A stretch of 64,000 nucleotides of DNA from Nelumbo lutea. Lineage: Eukaryota; Streptophyta; Magnoliopsida; Proteales; Nelumbonaceae. Positions 11,123-21,805 of this stretch are shown piece by piece. A model generated the notes under the pieces. It searched no databases. It worked only from the letters and a program-made list of their open reading frames with translations, and had not been told where the DNA came from. Each line of letters starts with the position of its first letter. Within the stretch, counting starts at the first letter, position 1. The stretch spans positions 80,510,383 through 80,574,382 of the forward strand of contig JAKGHH010000002.1 of assembly GCA_022828595.1 (NCBI GenBank), read 5' to 3'. The position numbers and the translations under genes were made by a program.

Positions 11123-11728
11123 TGTTCAGGTCATGGTTGAGTTAGCCTTAAATGCCACCTGGCTGCCCAGTCATCGTCCAGTCACCTTGTCCACATTAGT
11201 ACTGCCAAGCCAGCTCCACAACATACACCGAATCCACAGCCATGACAGCATTACGCTATCTCCGTAGTCCCCACCTTATCCTGTCAGCTACGTCAACCCC
11301 ACGCCACGTAGATAAGAACGACCAAGAACAGGAGGAGGGATGAGGACAACTCCACTGGGGATTAGGACTCTATCCCAAAGACCTTGGCAGTTAACCTCAT
11401 CCCGACAACCTCGGAAGCCTAATCCGACTAGGACATGGACCTTTGGCTATAAAAAGGTATATCTTGCTTAAGGTAAGGGATTCCAACTTCTAGCATCCGT
11501 ACAGTCACTTAGCTTGGACCAGCACTCTCGTTGCTCAGCCTGACCATCCACCACTTTCTACTGACTTGAGAGTCGGAGTGCCTACCCGGGGATAACTCCT
11601 CGGGCCTCTAACATCTTCTCTTGATCACAAGTCTTGAAGCACGACTTCGTCCTTCCACTTCAGCTCCGCCCTATTGGCAAGGACTATCTGACTGCAACCT
11701 CAGTTCCTGCACTACCTCGAATTGAGCA
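11123..11728 (+). repeat. Probable 5' LTR of the Retand-like element
   Basis: Taken from TGTTCAGG at 11123 to GAGCA at 11728, nine bases before the primer site. A TATA box (GGCTATAAAAAGG, about 11446-11458) sits about 280 bp before the end, giving a U3-R-U5 layout. No second LTR is available, so both edges are estimates. Confidence 0.55.
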
Positions 11729-11737
11729 ATATCAAAT

Positions 11738-11755
11738 TGGCGCCGTCTGTGGGAA
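11738..11755 (+). other. Primer-binding site, Tat type
   Basis: TGGCGCCGTCTGTGGGAA is the primer-site sequence found after the 5' LTR of many plant Tat-lineage gypsy elements. It marks the start of the internal region. Confidence 0.85.
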
Positions 11756-11944
11756 ACGCACAAAAAACCTTTCCTAAGATTTCTCTCTCTCACTGTGCAA
11801 TCAAGGAAGTGATCAAGATGCCTAGAAATCATTCTAAGCAATCAACAAGCTGATCCCCATCTCGGGAATCTCACCACCGCAGCCCCCCCGCACCAAGAAA
11901 CTCAATAGCCTCCAGCCACGGTCAACCCTGTGTAGTTCCAAACA

Positions 11945-13320
11945 ATGCAAGAAAAGGTCGACAAGATTTTTGAGATGATGCAGACGCTAAGGTTCGTGGC
12001 ACCGCCCAATAAGGCCGTCCCCCCTCTCGCGCCGATGCGTACGAAGGACGATCCTCACCCCGAGGACCCCAAAATGCGTTGGTCAGACAAGAAGGGAGTG
12101 AGATCTCATCAAGAAAAGCAAGATACAACAAGAAAGTCCACCTCCTCCACCCACTCCCGCGAACCTGAAAATTGTAGTAGGGCGCATCAAACTACATGAA
12201 TCCTCGCTAAAGAAAGGCTCGACAAGCGGATGCCGCCTTGCATGGCCCAAGAAGGAGAGGACCATGCATACTGCGGGCCCAGACAACAGGGACACTGAGA
12301 TTCGGGAGCTCCGACAACGTTTGGAGTTGTTGGAGTGCAGCCAAGTTCAGAGAAGCACGGCGCCACCTGTAGACCAGCCCATGTAGCCAACCGCTCAACC
12401 CGTTAGGGAGCCACCCTTCATCCAAGAGAAAGTGGACGAAACACCTCCCGCGGAGTGGTGGGCACCTCAGTTCGACAAGTACAATGAAAATACAAACCCT
12501 GCTGACCATATTGAGGCATTGAAGGCTCAAATGATGTTGCTTGGATTGTTCGAGGGCCTGATGTGTAAAGCTCTCATGGCCACACTCAAGGGCCCCACCC
12601 TGACCTAGTATTCCTCCCTTCACCCGCGCTCCATAGCCTCATGGGAGCAACTGGAGACCCAATTCCTGGCGCAGTTCACAGTGAGCCAGAAACACTAGAA
12701 AACTTCGGCCAGCCTCATGCAAGTGCGACAAAGGAAGATAGAATCTCTCAGAGGCTACCTGGCAAGATTCAACAAAGAAGCACTACAAATCCAGAACCTG
12801 AACCAGTCTGTGGCCGTCACCGCCATACAGCACGGACTCCACCCTTCACCATTCAACTTCTCTATCTCTAAGAACCCTCCTCAAACACTAGTCGCGCTAA
12901 TGAGCCATGCCCAGAAATACATCAATGCAGAAGAAGCCCAAGTGCAACTACATGACGAAGAAGAAAGGTCCAACAAGAAGAGGAGGGACATAGAGAAATG
13001 GAAGACAGAGAGATCAGATCGGGATCATAAGAGGCAAGATCGTCGGCCAGACCACAGATCAAGGATGCCCCCACTGACCTATCAAAACCTCACGCCGCTC
13101 AACACACCACAGTCTGAAGTTCTGATGTAAATTCGCAACTGCAGCTATGTCCGTTGGCCCAAAAAATGAAGACGTATGGCAACAAGAGGAACCACAGTAA
13201 ATATTGAAAATCCTACAGGGACCACGGCCATGACATAGACAATTGCTTTGACCTCCACAACCACATCAAGGACCTGATCAGGCATGGGTACCTTGGTGGA
13301 TTCATCGACAGAAGCGAAAA
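11945..13320 (+). pseudogene. Retand-like gag remnant
   Basis: Start at ATG 11945 (MQEKVDKIFEMMQTLRFV). After breaks, the retrotransposon gag core is read as PPFIQEKV, then FDKYNENTNPADHIEALKAQ (about 12470), and ASLMQVRQRKIESLRGYLARF (about 12703), followed by a charged, Arg/Lys-rich tail. A H-x-D-H-G-H-D-x-x-x-C zinc-knuckle-like region is visible at about 13209-13245 as YRDHGHDIDNCFDLHNHIKDL, but the upstream Cys position is occupied by a stop or Ser. At least four stops or shifts occur. Gag would package element RNA. Confidence 0.82.
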
Positions 13321-13559
13321 GCCAGCATAGGAAGAGCCGTGCGCAGAAAATGCTTGGCCACCACCCGATCTCCTCCTACCAGCATGATTCATGTGATATT
13401 GGGAGGGATTTCCGTGGGAGGAGTGAGCAGTTGAGGGTGCAAGAAGTATGTGCGGCTATGCGAGATCGAAAACCGAGGATAGAAGAAGAGGCGGGATGAC
13501 CCGATCACCTTCATTTATGATGACCTCCAAGAGTCCAAACCCCTCATGATGACGCCCTA

Positions 13560-13865
13560 GTGACCATAGCCGAGGTTGCCAACTTTGAAGTGCGGCACAT
13601 CCTAGTTGACATAGAGATCTCGGCCGACATCCTTTTCGAAGAAGCATTCGAGAAGCTCGTCATCGACAAGGATCACCTCACCCTAGTCAACACTCCCTTG
13701 ATAGGCTTCTTTGGGGAGTCCCTCATGCCAACCAGGAGGATAACCCTCCCCCATTTGATCGGAGATGGTGACATCACCACAACAACAATTGTGGATTTCA
13801 TCATAGTTCGTTTCCCCTCATCTTATAATGCCATCCTTGGCAGGCCGATGCTCAATGCTCTATAG
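13560..13865 (+). pseudogene. Retand-like aspartic protease remnant
   Basis: Frame of 101 codons with HILVDIEISADILFEEAF, matching the Tat protease pattern V-D-x-G-S-S-A-D-I-L. The active-site Asp remains, but the following Thr/Ser-Gly is replaced by Ile-Glu, so the D-T/S-G triad is lost. The end SSYNAILGRPMLNAL is the conserved C-terminal flap and helix region. The enzyme would process the polyprotein. A stop at 13863 and the motif loss make it inactive. Confidence 0.85.
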
Positions 13866-14104
13866 ACCTCGGTTTCCACATTCCACCTTGCCATGAAATT
13901 TCCAACCTAATACAGTATAGGGGTGGCACGTGGAGACTAGAGGACTACATGGCAATGCTACATACTTTCCTGCCGAGGACCGTGCCTAGCTATAGAGACG
14001 CTAATGACTGAAGCCTATGATCTACAAGATGAGGTAAAGACGCAGCGTGGCCAACCTATTAAAGACCTCATCCAGGTGCCGCTCAATGAAGAAGACCCTG
14101 AGAG

Positions 14105-15152
14105 AATGGTCAAGTCGGCTCTCTCCTAGATGACTGCCTTTGGGAAGACCTGGTACAGCTATTGAAGGATCAGACTGATGTGTTCACTTGGTCGGCGGAG
14201 GATATGCTGGAGAATGACCTTGAGGTCATCACCCACTGCTTGAACGCTGACTCGCACTACCGACCCATTAGGCAGAAGAAGAGAAGCTTCACCATAGAAT
14301 GGTGGCAGGTGATCGCAAACAAGGTCCAAAAACTATTCGACGCCGACTTCATTCGGGAAGTGAAATACCCTGACTGGATGGCCAACGTGGTGATGGTAAA
14401 GAAGGCCAATGGGAAGTGGAGAATATGCATTGACTTCATTGACCTAAATAAAGTCTTCCCTAAGGATAGCTTTCCCCTACCGAGGATCGACTAGCTTGTC
14501 AACGCAACGACGGGACATGAACTCCTGAGCTTTATGGATGTCTTCTCAGGATAAAATCAAATCCAAATACACCCAGATAACTAGGAGAAAACTATCTTCA
14601 TCATTGACCATGGATTATATTGCTACAAGGTGATGCCTTTTGGCCTCAAGAACGCTGGCACTACCTATCAACGGCTGGTGAACGAGGTCTTCAAGGATCA
14701 GCTCGGCCGAAATGTAGAAGCAGACGTGGACGACATGCTCATGAGAAAAAAGAAAGCTGAGCATCACCTGGCTAACCTTAAGGAAGTCTTCGGCACCCTT
14801 AGGAAATATAGGATGAAGCTGAACCCAACCAAATGTGCCTTCAGGGTTGGCTCTAGAAAATTCCTGGGTTTATGGTGAAACAGAGGGTAATTGAAGCCAA
14901 CCCAGAAAAAATACAAGCCATCCTCGAAATGCAGCCACCCTAGACCCACAAGGAACTGCAATGCCTCACTAGAAGAATAGCTGCCCTCAGTAGATTCATG
15001 TTCAAACCGGTGCCTGCCTTTCTTCAAATCCCTCAAGTGACCAAAGGACTTCCAATGGACTAAAGAATGTGAATGGTCCTTTCAAGATCTTAAGCGATAC
15101 TTGAGCTCGCTACCTCTCCTCACCAAATCGAGTGATGAACTTACAATTTATC
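14105..15152 (+). pseudogene. Retand-like reverse transcriptase and start of RNase H, truncated
   Basis: From 14162: DVFTWSAEDM, FIREVKYPDWMANVVMVKK, NGKWRICIDFIDLNKVFPKD and FPLPRID (to about 14490), a stop, then LSFMDVFSG (about 14527) and KVMPFGLKNAGTTYQRLVN (about 14628). The catalytic Y-V-D-D box is read as ADVDDMLM (about 14722). A one-base shift lies near 14870 in the FLG motif, after which P-E-K-I-Q-A-I and LTRRIAALSRF can be followed. The frame is cut at DELTIYL near 15152 by the Athila insertion. Confidence 0.88.
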
Positions 15153-16740
15153 TATATTTTATGAGGTTTTTGCATGAAATTTTATAATGGTTTAATTAAA
15201 TTTTTGCCGTATTTTAGCTTGATTGCAAGAAAGATTTCAGGGGGAGCCAAATCAACAAAAAGAAGGCAAAAGCAAGAAAAGAAAACCCAAAAATTTATCA
15301 AGTTCAGCCCGGCCCAGCCATGAGAGCAAGAGAATTTCATTCGGCCCAAGAAGAGCAAGTGAAACTCTTTGGAAAATCCAAGGGAAGAAGCCTAGCTATG
15401 AGGAGAATTCGGCCCAGCAAGGAAGGCCCATTTTTAGCCCAAATAACAGCCTAGAGTGTAGCCCACATGAGCTCAAAAGCAAGGTAAGTTGTAGCCCAAA
15501 TAGCAGCCCAAAGGGAGCTAGGGGCGGCAACTTCTAGGAGTTTCTTGAAGAGAAGGAGGGAGCACTCTAGAAGGTTCATGAGGGGTGTAATACACCCCAT
15601 TCTAGAGGCTTCAAGAAGGGGCAAGAGCCCCCTTGAAAAACTATATAAGGAGGCCTCTAGGAGGGGAGAAAGTTGTTCAATTGCTTGAGAGAAAGGCTCT
15701 CCCACTCTTAGAGGTTCAGCCACCTTGAGAGAAGAGAAGAGAAGAAGGCTAGGCGCAAGGAAGAAGAAGAAGAAGGGCTGAAGGAAGTTCAAGACAAGCA
15801 AGCTAGAAGAAGAAGGTGAGTTCGAATTGAGGGATTGTGATTCAAAGATTTTTTGTAATAAATCATTTGTAGTTTCATTCTCTTTTGATTTGAATTCAGT
15901 TTCTTAGTTATATGTTCTTTCTTCTTTCTCCTTGTTTCCATTCTTCCTTGATGTATTTCAGCTTGTAAAATTTCAGTTCAGCAATCTAATTCTTTTTGAT
16001 TCATTCAAATGATCATGCATTGTACTTGAAGTTTCTTGAATAAGGGTGTGATTGCAGATCAATTCGGCCAACTAACCTTCAAAACTCAGATCTGAATTCT
16101 CAGATCTGAGATTGCAAGATCTGAATTGCTTGAAAGAGAATTCAGATCTGCAAATTTCAGATTGGGCGAATTAATCTACAGCTTGGAATTCCTAGAGTGC
16201 TTGAGAGAGACTCTAGGAATTCAGATCTACTATTCAAGAACTGAATTGAGTGCAAGGTTAGAGATAACTTGCACAATTCAGTTGGTGATCAATTCAGATT
16301 TGAATTGATGCCTTAGAAGTGTTTGAAGAAATGCATGCATGGGGATTAGATTCTTGCTAGAGATAGAAGAACCGTCACTCATGCATAGGATGAACATGCG
16401 CTTGAGAGAGGCTGTTCATGACCTTGGGGTTTCATCAAACCAAGGCTCAATCATGATTCATTCGAATGATCCAAATTGATAGATTGCTGAATTCTGAGAT
16501 TGACATTTACTGCTTACTCTTCTAACCTGAATTGAAGGCAATTGGACCAATGATTTAGATAGATTTTAATTTAGGATTTCTTAGCATTCATTAGAGTTTT
16601 GATTTATTTGTTGATCAGATAAGAAATGTTCAATTTAGTATTGGTAATTGTTTCCTAAATCCTCGTGGGAACGATACTTCACTCACTACTTTATTACTTG
16701 AACGGCTAGTGCACTTGCTAGTGTCACAATGAGCCACACA
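15153..16740 (+). repeat. Athila-like 5' LTR
   Basis: The left edge is set by loss of Retand coding sequence after 15152; a canonical TG start could be 15162 (TGAGG). The right edge is the CACACA at 16735-16740 before TCAAGTTTTTGGCGCC. About 1.58 kb, within the usual Athila LTR range. It contains a TATA box at 15641, and its 3' half has many AGATCTGAATTC-like words. No 3' LTR is present to confirm the edges. Confidence 0.75.
15565..15650 (+). promoter_or_regulatory. LTR promoter: two hairpins followed by TATA box
   Basis: CTCTAGAA (15565-15572) pairs with TTCTAGAG (15600-15607) around an inner perfect stem GGGGTGTA/TACACCCC (15582-15589 and 15591-15598). A second stem, TCAAG..GGGG with CCCC.CTTGA, spans 15611-15636. 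The TATA box ACTATATAAGG follows at 15640-15650. Position just upstream of TATA suggests a regulatory element of the U3, but function is inference. Confidence 0.6.
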
Positions 16741-16749
16741 TCAAGTTTT

Positions 16750-16767
16750 TGGCGCCGTTGCCGGGGA
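16750..16767 (+). other. Primer-binding site, Athila type
   Basis: TGGCGCCGTTGCCGGGGA is the classic Athila primer site, complementary to the 3' end of tRNA-Asp. It is ten bases after the LTR end. Confidence 0.92.
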
Positions 16768-18488
16768 TTTAGAGAAGCAATATTAGGAAACATTGAGCAT
16801 TCTTAATCTGATCTCATTCAGCATTGCATTCATAGTTGGGTTAATTTGCTAACTTTTTCATTTCAGCTTGGACTGCAACTGCTGTACTCATGTAGTTATG
16901 TTTCTTCTTTCTTAAGTAGATTACTCTCTTTTTCTGGTTTCAGTTTCATTTAATAAAGGCATATTTGATTTCTATTCAATCTTGATGTTGTTCCCTTCAA
17001 AAATAAAAAAAAAAAAAAGAAAAAAAAATTTCACAAAAAACATGAGTGTTGCAGATCTGAGTTGCATTCGGCACTCAGATCAGCAGATTTCAGATCTGCA
17101 GCACTCAGCCGAAAAGAGTTGCTTGTGTTTCAGACTTTATTTTTTTTTTCTTTCTTTCATTACAAAAAGAAAAAAACAAATTAAAAAAAACAAAGGGGAG
17201 ATCTTTTGAACAATAAGAGGAGCAATTGAGAATTCGGATCAGAACTCAGGTCTGAGTTCAGATCTGAATTCTGCTACAGCAGATCTGCAACAGTTCAGAT
17301 CTGAGTTCCTCTGAACTCAGACCTGAACTGATGCAATTTTGAGGGGAATTGGGTGTCATCACCACCCCAATTCACCCTAGGGCACTTCTGCTATTCCCCA
17401 AAAACAATTTGGTAGCAATAACTGAAGGTAAGGCAATTGAGAATTCAGATCCAAACTCAGACTTGAGTTCAGATCTGAATTCTGCTGTTACAGATCTGCT
17501 CAATTCAGATCTGAATTCCTCTGAACTCAGATCTGAACCGATGCAAGTTTGAGGTGAATTGGGTGCCATCACTACCCCAATCCACCCTAGGATACATCCA
17601 ACCTGCCTCAAGGGTGAATGGATAGCAAGGAATGAGAGAAATTCAAATCTGAAATTCAGTTGATATGATGTGAGGACTGAACTGATACAGAGCATACTAT
17701 GAATTCTGGGTGGACTGAATTCTTGGCTTTACCCACTTGTAACCGAGCTACATTAGCTAAGGAGGTGTATGTTTGGATTGAATAATTGTTATGCCTCAGA
17801 TATTTAAGAAAAATTAGCACTTTCCAAGTATTTCTTTTAGCATTCAGATCTGTAGCAGGGCTGCTATAGTTGCAACAGTTAGCAGACCTGATTTCAGATT
17901 TCTACAAAAGTTGTATGGGCCGAATAGCTTGCAATACCAAACATTGCAGACCCAATTTTCAGGTCTTAGCAAGTGTTTGATATGCATCAGCTATACAGGT
18001 TTGAGCTTCAATTGTAGAGTTTTTAACCCAAGCCTAACTCAGGACTGGTTTTAGTTTATTTCAGATCCTTTTAAATTTTTTTTTTTAGATCAGATCTGAT
18101 TTCAACCCTAAAGCATCACAGAATTGATTCCAACCTTAATGGATGTATATTGTAGTGTATACCAATGAGTGTGTATGAGATATCCAGCTCAGATCTGAAT
18201 TATTATTTATTAATTTCTCTAGACTAACAATACCAAAGACTTGTAGATCTGAACTCAGATCTAAATTGGGTCTGAATTCAGATGTTGCAATCGATGGATG
18301 TAGATAAAGGAACCTTGAATAAGATGATTGGTTTAAATCTGCTTTTAGTATAATCGGCTTCATTTATTCATGATAGGATGTAGGTTTTGTATTCCAATAC
18401 TTCACTTTACATTTTCAGTGTGATAGGATTAGTTATTTATTTTCTTTTGTGAATATTGGCATTTTTATTGCTTTGACTTTAACAGTTT
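16768..18488 (+). other. Athila 5' leader (untranslated)
   Basis: 1.7 kb between the primer site and the gag start, as is normal for Athila. It is AT-rich, with A-runs at 16998-17040 and 17160-17195 and dense copies of GATCTGAATTC/GAATTCAGATC words that can pair with one another. Short open frames here show no family similarity. Confidence 0.75.
17222..17592 (+). repeat. 211 bp direct duplication in the Athila leader
   Basis: GCAATTGAGAATTC at 17222 recurs at 17433. Both are followed by the same string of AGATCTGAATTCTGCT, GATCTG and CCTCTGAACTCAGA words, then GAGG.GAATTGGGTG.CATCAC.ACCCCAAT.CACCCTAGG. The copies differ at scattered sites. Confidence 0.85.
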
Positions 18489-19301
18489 ATGACAAGCAGA
18501 CCTGAACTGGAAGAGATCCTTTACGACCCAGAGATTGAACGGACTCTCCGTGTCCGTTTGAGAGTTGCTAAGCAAGTCAGACAAGAAGCACAAGAAATGG
18601 CTGAACAAAGAACTATGATGGATTATGCCAAGCCTACCCTCACCGGGACTGTCTCCAGCATTATCAGGCCAACTATTGCTGCCAATAACTTCGAAATTAA
18701 ACCGGCCATAATCCAAATGATACAAAATACGGTTCAGTTTTGTGGTATGGCCCATGAGGATCCGAATGCCCATATTGCTAACTTCTTGGAAATCTGTGAC
18801 ACCTTCAAACACAATGGGGTAAGTGATGATGCCATTCGGCTGAGGTTATTCCCATTTTCTTTGAAGGATAAAGCCAAAGCTTGGTTGAACTCATTACCGG
18901 CAGGATCTATAGCCACATGGGACGAAATGGCCAGCCGTTTTCTCTCTAAATATTTTCCCCCTTCTAAAACTGCTAAAATGAGGAATGACATCACTACTTT
19001 TTTTCAGCAAGAGGGGGAATCTTTATATGAGTCATGGGAACGATACAAGGAGCTGTTAAGGAGAGTTCCTCACCATGGCCTCCCCATTTGGCTGCAAGTG
19101 CAGACTTTCTATAATGGTCTTACTGACTCAAATAAGACCATATTAGATGCTGCAGCCGGAGGATCCATAAATAATAAAACTCCTGAGGTTGCCCATGCAC
19201 TTATTGAGGAAATGGCAGCCAACAATTATCAATGGCATTCGGAAAGGACTCAAACTAGGAAGCAGCAAGCTTGCATAATGTTGACACTTATACAGCACTA
19301 G
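18489..19301 (+). pseudogene. Athila gag, first part (frameshifted at its end)
   Basis: Start at ATG 18489, the first in-frame ATG, giving MTSRPELEEILYDPEIERTL. The typical Athila gag core follows: RPTIAANNFEIKPAIIQMI, HEDPNAHIANFLEICDTFK, RLRLFPFSLKDKAKAWLNSL, ATWDEMASRFLSKYFPPSKT and LYESWERYKELLRRVPHHGL. The frame is open for about 260 codons. A one-base loss near 19275 causes a stop at 19299, and an A8 run at 19325-19332 appears to restore the original frame. Role: capsid or nucleocapsid polyprotein. Loss of one base could also be a sequencing error. Confidence 0.92.
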
Positions 19302-19340
19302 CTGCACAAATAGGAGCACTCAGTAAAAAAAATAGATGAA

Positions 19341-21356
19341 ATGCAGATAGCTGCCATGCATGTGCAGCCTCTTAATTGTGAATTGTGTGGGGGAGGCCAC
19401 ATCAGTACAGACTGCCAAGTTGGCAATCAGTTCAGACCATCTACTGAACAAGTTGACTATGTCAGCAATTCGTCAAGACAGCAGGGTTACCAGAGTCACC
19501 ATACTTTTCATCCAGGATGGAGGGGACATTCAAACCAGTCCTGGCCAAATCAGCATATTTCCAAGCCGTTCCACCAGACTTATCATCAGCCTGAACCGAA
19601 ATCCAATTTGGAGGAACTGATGACAAAATTTATAGCAGGTGCAGAAACTAGGTTCCAGAACCAGGAAGCCTCAATCAAAAACCTGGAAAACCAAGTGGGG
19701 CAATTGGCACAATTAATCTCTTCCAGACTGCCGGGAACTCTTCCAAGCAACACTGAAGTGAATCCACGAGAGCAGGTGCAAGCTATTACCTTAAGAAGTG
19801 GAAAAGAGTTGCCTGAGGTAGAAAAGAAGAATTGGGCTGAACCCAAGGCAGAAACAAGCCTTGGAACCAGACAACAGAAGACGAAACAACCAGAAGCACA
19901 ACAAGGGATGCACCAACAACCACAAGTTCCATTCCCTAACAGGCTGAAGCAACAAAAATTGGAGAAGGAATTTGGTAAGTTTCTTGAAATATTTAAAAGT
20001 TTACATATTAATATTCCTTTTGCTGATGCTTTAGCCCAGATGCCACACTATGCAAGGTTTTTGAAGGAATTATTGGCAAACAAAAGGAAACTGGGAGATG
20101 TGGCTACAGTTGCATTAAATGAGGAATGTTCTGCTATCCTTCTGAACAAGCTGCCTCAGAAACTCAAAGATCCAGGGAGTTTCACTATTCCTTGTACCAT
20201 TGGCAGTTTAAAAATTGAAAAAGCTTTATGTGACCTGGGAGCTAGCATCAATTTAATGCCATATTCTATCTTCAAGAAATTGGGGTTGAATGAACCCCAA
20301 CCCACTAGAGTGGCATTACAATTGGCTGATAGATCCATTAGACATCCTAGGGGGATCATAGAAGATGTGTTAGTTAAAGTTGACAAATTCATTTTTCCAG
20401 TTGATTTCATTGTGTTAGACATGCAAGAAGATGTGGAGGTCCCGCTTATCCTAGGGAGACCTTTCCTGGCTACCGGGAAAGCAATGATTGATGTCCAACA
20501 AGGACAACTCAGCCTTAGGATACAAGATGAGGAGATAATTTTTAAAATGTCTGATGCTATGAAACATGCACCCTCTAGTGATGATTCTTGTTTTATGATT
20601 GATGCCATTGAATTGACAATTGATGAATGCTTCCAGGTAAGTAGAATAACTGATCCTCTTGAACTCTGCCTCCAGCAGGGAGAACTTGAAGAAACAGAAA
20701 ATAAAAAAATAAACCTCATGATAGCATACCTGAATGATAAGCCTCAATTCAAGGGAAAGGGGTTTCTTAAATTAGAGAACTTAGGCAAATTGCCCGGACC
20801 ATCAGGTAAGCCATCACCCCAAGAACCACCCAACCTTGAACTGAAGCAATTACCATCCCATTTAGAGTATGCTTTCCTTGAGGAAACATCAGATCTCCCC
20901 GTGATAATTTCCGCAGCACTGAATCCCTTACAAAGAGAAAAATTATTAAGAGTGCTGCGGGAACACAAAAATGCTATAGCTTGGAAGGTAGAAGATATCA
21001 AAGGCATTAATCCATCAATCTGCACTCACAGAATTTTGATGGAAGAGGACAGCAAGCCTTCCGTTCAGCCCCAAAGGCGCCTGAATCCCAACATGAAAGA
21101 AGTGGTAAAGTCTGAAATAATTAAGTTGTTAGATGCTGGGATCATTTATCCTATTTCTGATAGTTCTTGGGTAAGCCCTGTGCAAGTTGTGCCCAAAAAA
21201 GGGGGTACGACTGTTGTTCCAAATGAGAAAAATGAACTCATCCCTACTAGAACCATTACCGGATGGCGTGTGTGTATTGACTATAGAAAATTAAATGAAG
21301 CCACCCGGAAGGACCATTTCCCTCTTCATTTATGGATCAAATGTTGGAGAGGCTAG
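19341..21356 (+). pseudogene. Athila gag C-terminus, protease and RT start
   Basis: 671 codons. Residues 13-25 are a zinc knuckle, CELCGGGHISTDC (CX2CX4HX4C). A Gln/Pro-rich linker and an NLENQVGQLAQLISSR coiled segment follow, then ITLRSGKELPE. The protease active site is DLGAS at residues 298-302 (20232-20246) in place of the common D-S/T-G, usual for Athila. VPLILGRPFLATG marks its C-terminal region. RT begins with EIIKLLDAGIIYPISDSSWVSPVQVVPKKGG and WRVCIDYRKLNEATRKDHF. A frame break at about 21325-21332 ends this frame, and RT continues in the next entry. The upstream break is near 19325. Confidence 0.93.
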
Positions 21357-21805
21357 CCGGGCATGAGTATTATTGTTTCTTGGATGGATATTCAGGGTAT
21401 AACCAGATACCAATTGCACCAGAAGATCAAGAAAAGACCACTTTTACTTGCCCATATGGAACCTTTGCATACCGAAGGATGCCCTTTGGGTTATGCAATG
21501 CCCCAGCAACCTTTCAGCGATGTATGATGTCTATATTTTCTGATATGGTTGAAAAATTTATTGAGATCTTCATGGATGATTTTTCAGTTTTTTGCTCTTC
21601 ATTTGATGCATGTTTGAATAATCTGGAACAGGTGCTTACTAGATGTAAAGAAACACATCTTGTGTTGAATTGGGAGAAATGTCATTTTATGGTGCAAGAA
21701 GGCATAGTGCTTGGACACAAGATCTCTCAAAGAGGTATAGAAGTCGACAAGGCCAAGGTGGAGGCAATTGAAAAATTGCAAACCCAACATCTATTCGTTC
21801 TTTGA
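21332..21805 (+). pseudogene. Athila reverse transcriptase core
   Basis: Continues RT from the previous frame: MDQMLERLAG, FLDGYSGYNQIPIAPEDQEKT, then RRMPFGLCNAPATFQRCM. The catalytic box FMDDFSVF has its two Asp codons at 21575-21580, with Met in the usual Val/Ala position, normal for Athila. Then LNWEKCHFMVQEGIVLGHKIS. A second frame break near 21785-21800 shifts to the following frame. The enzyme copies element RNA into DNA. Confidence 0.93.

Larger units (their letters stand above)
11123..15152 (+). mobile_element. Tat/Retand-like Ty3/gypsy element, 3' part displaced by Athila insertion
   Basis: The sequence contains an LTR-like block, a primer site of the TGGCGCCGTCTGTGGGAA type at 11738, gag, protease and RT in gypsy order, all on the plus strand. 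Coding capacity is destroyed by many stops. The RT/RNase H frame is recognisable until DELTIYL at about 15131-15152, where the sequence changes abruptly into the Athila-like LTR. RNase H, integrase and the 3' LTR of this element are absent from the window and would be expected beyond the far end of the Athila element. Confidence 0.82.

Noticed and set aside
15223..15801. Frames on both strands inside the Athila LTR
   Set aside because: They cross the TATA box and hairpins of the LTR promoter and show no conserved domain.
19360..20747. Other frames overlapping the Athila gag-pol
   Set aside because: Shadows of the long coding frame; no independent similarity.
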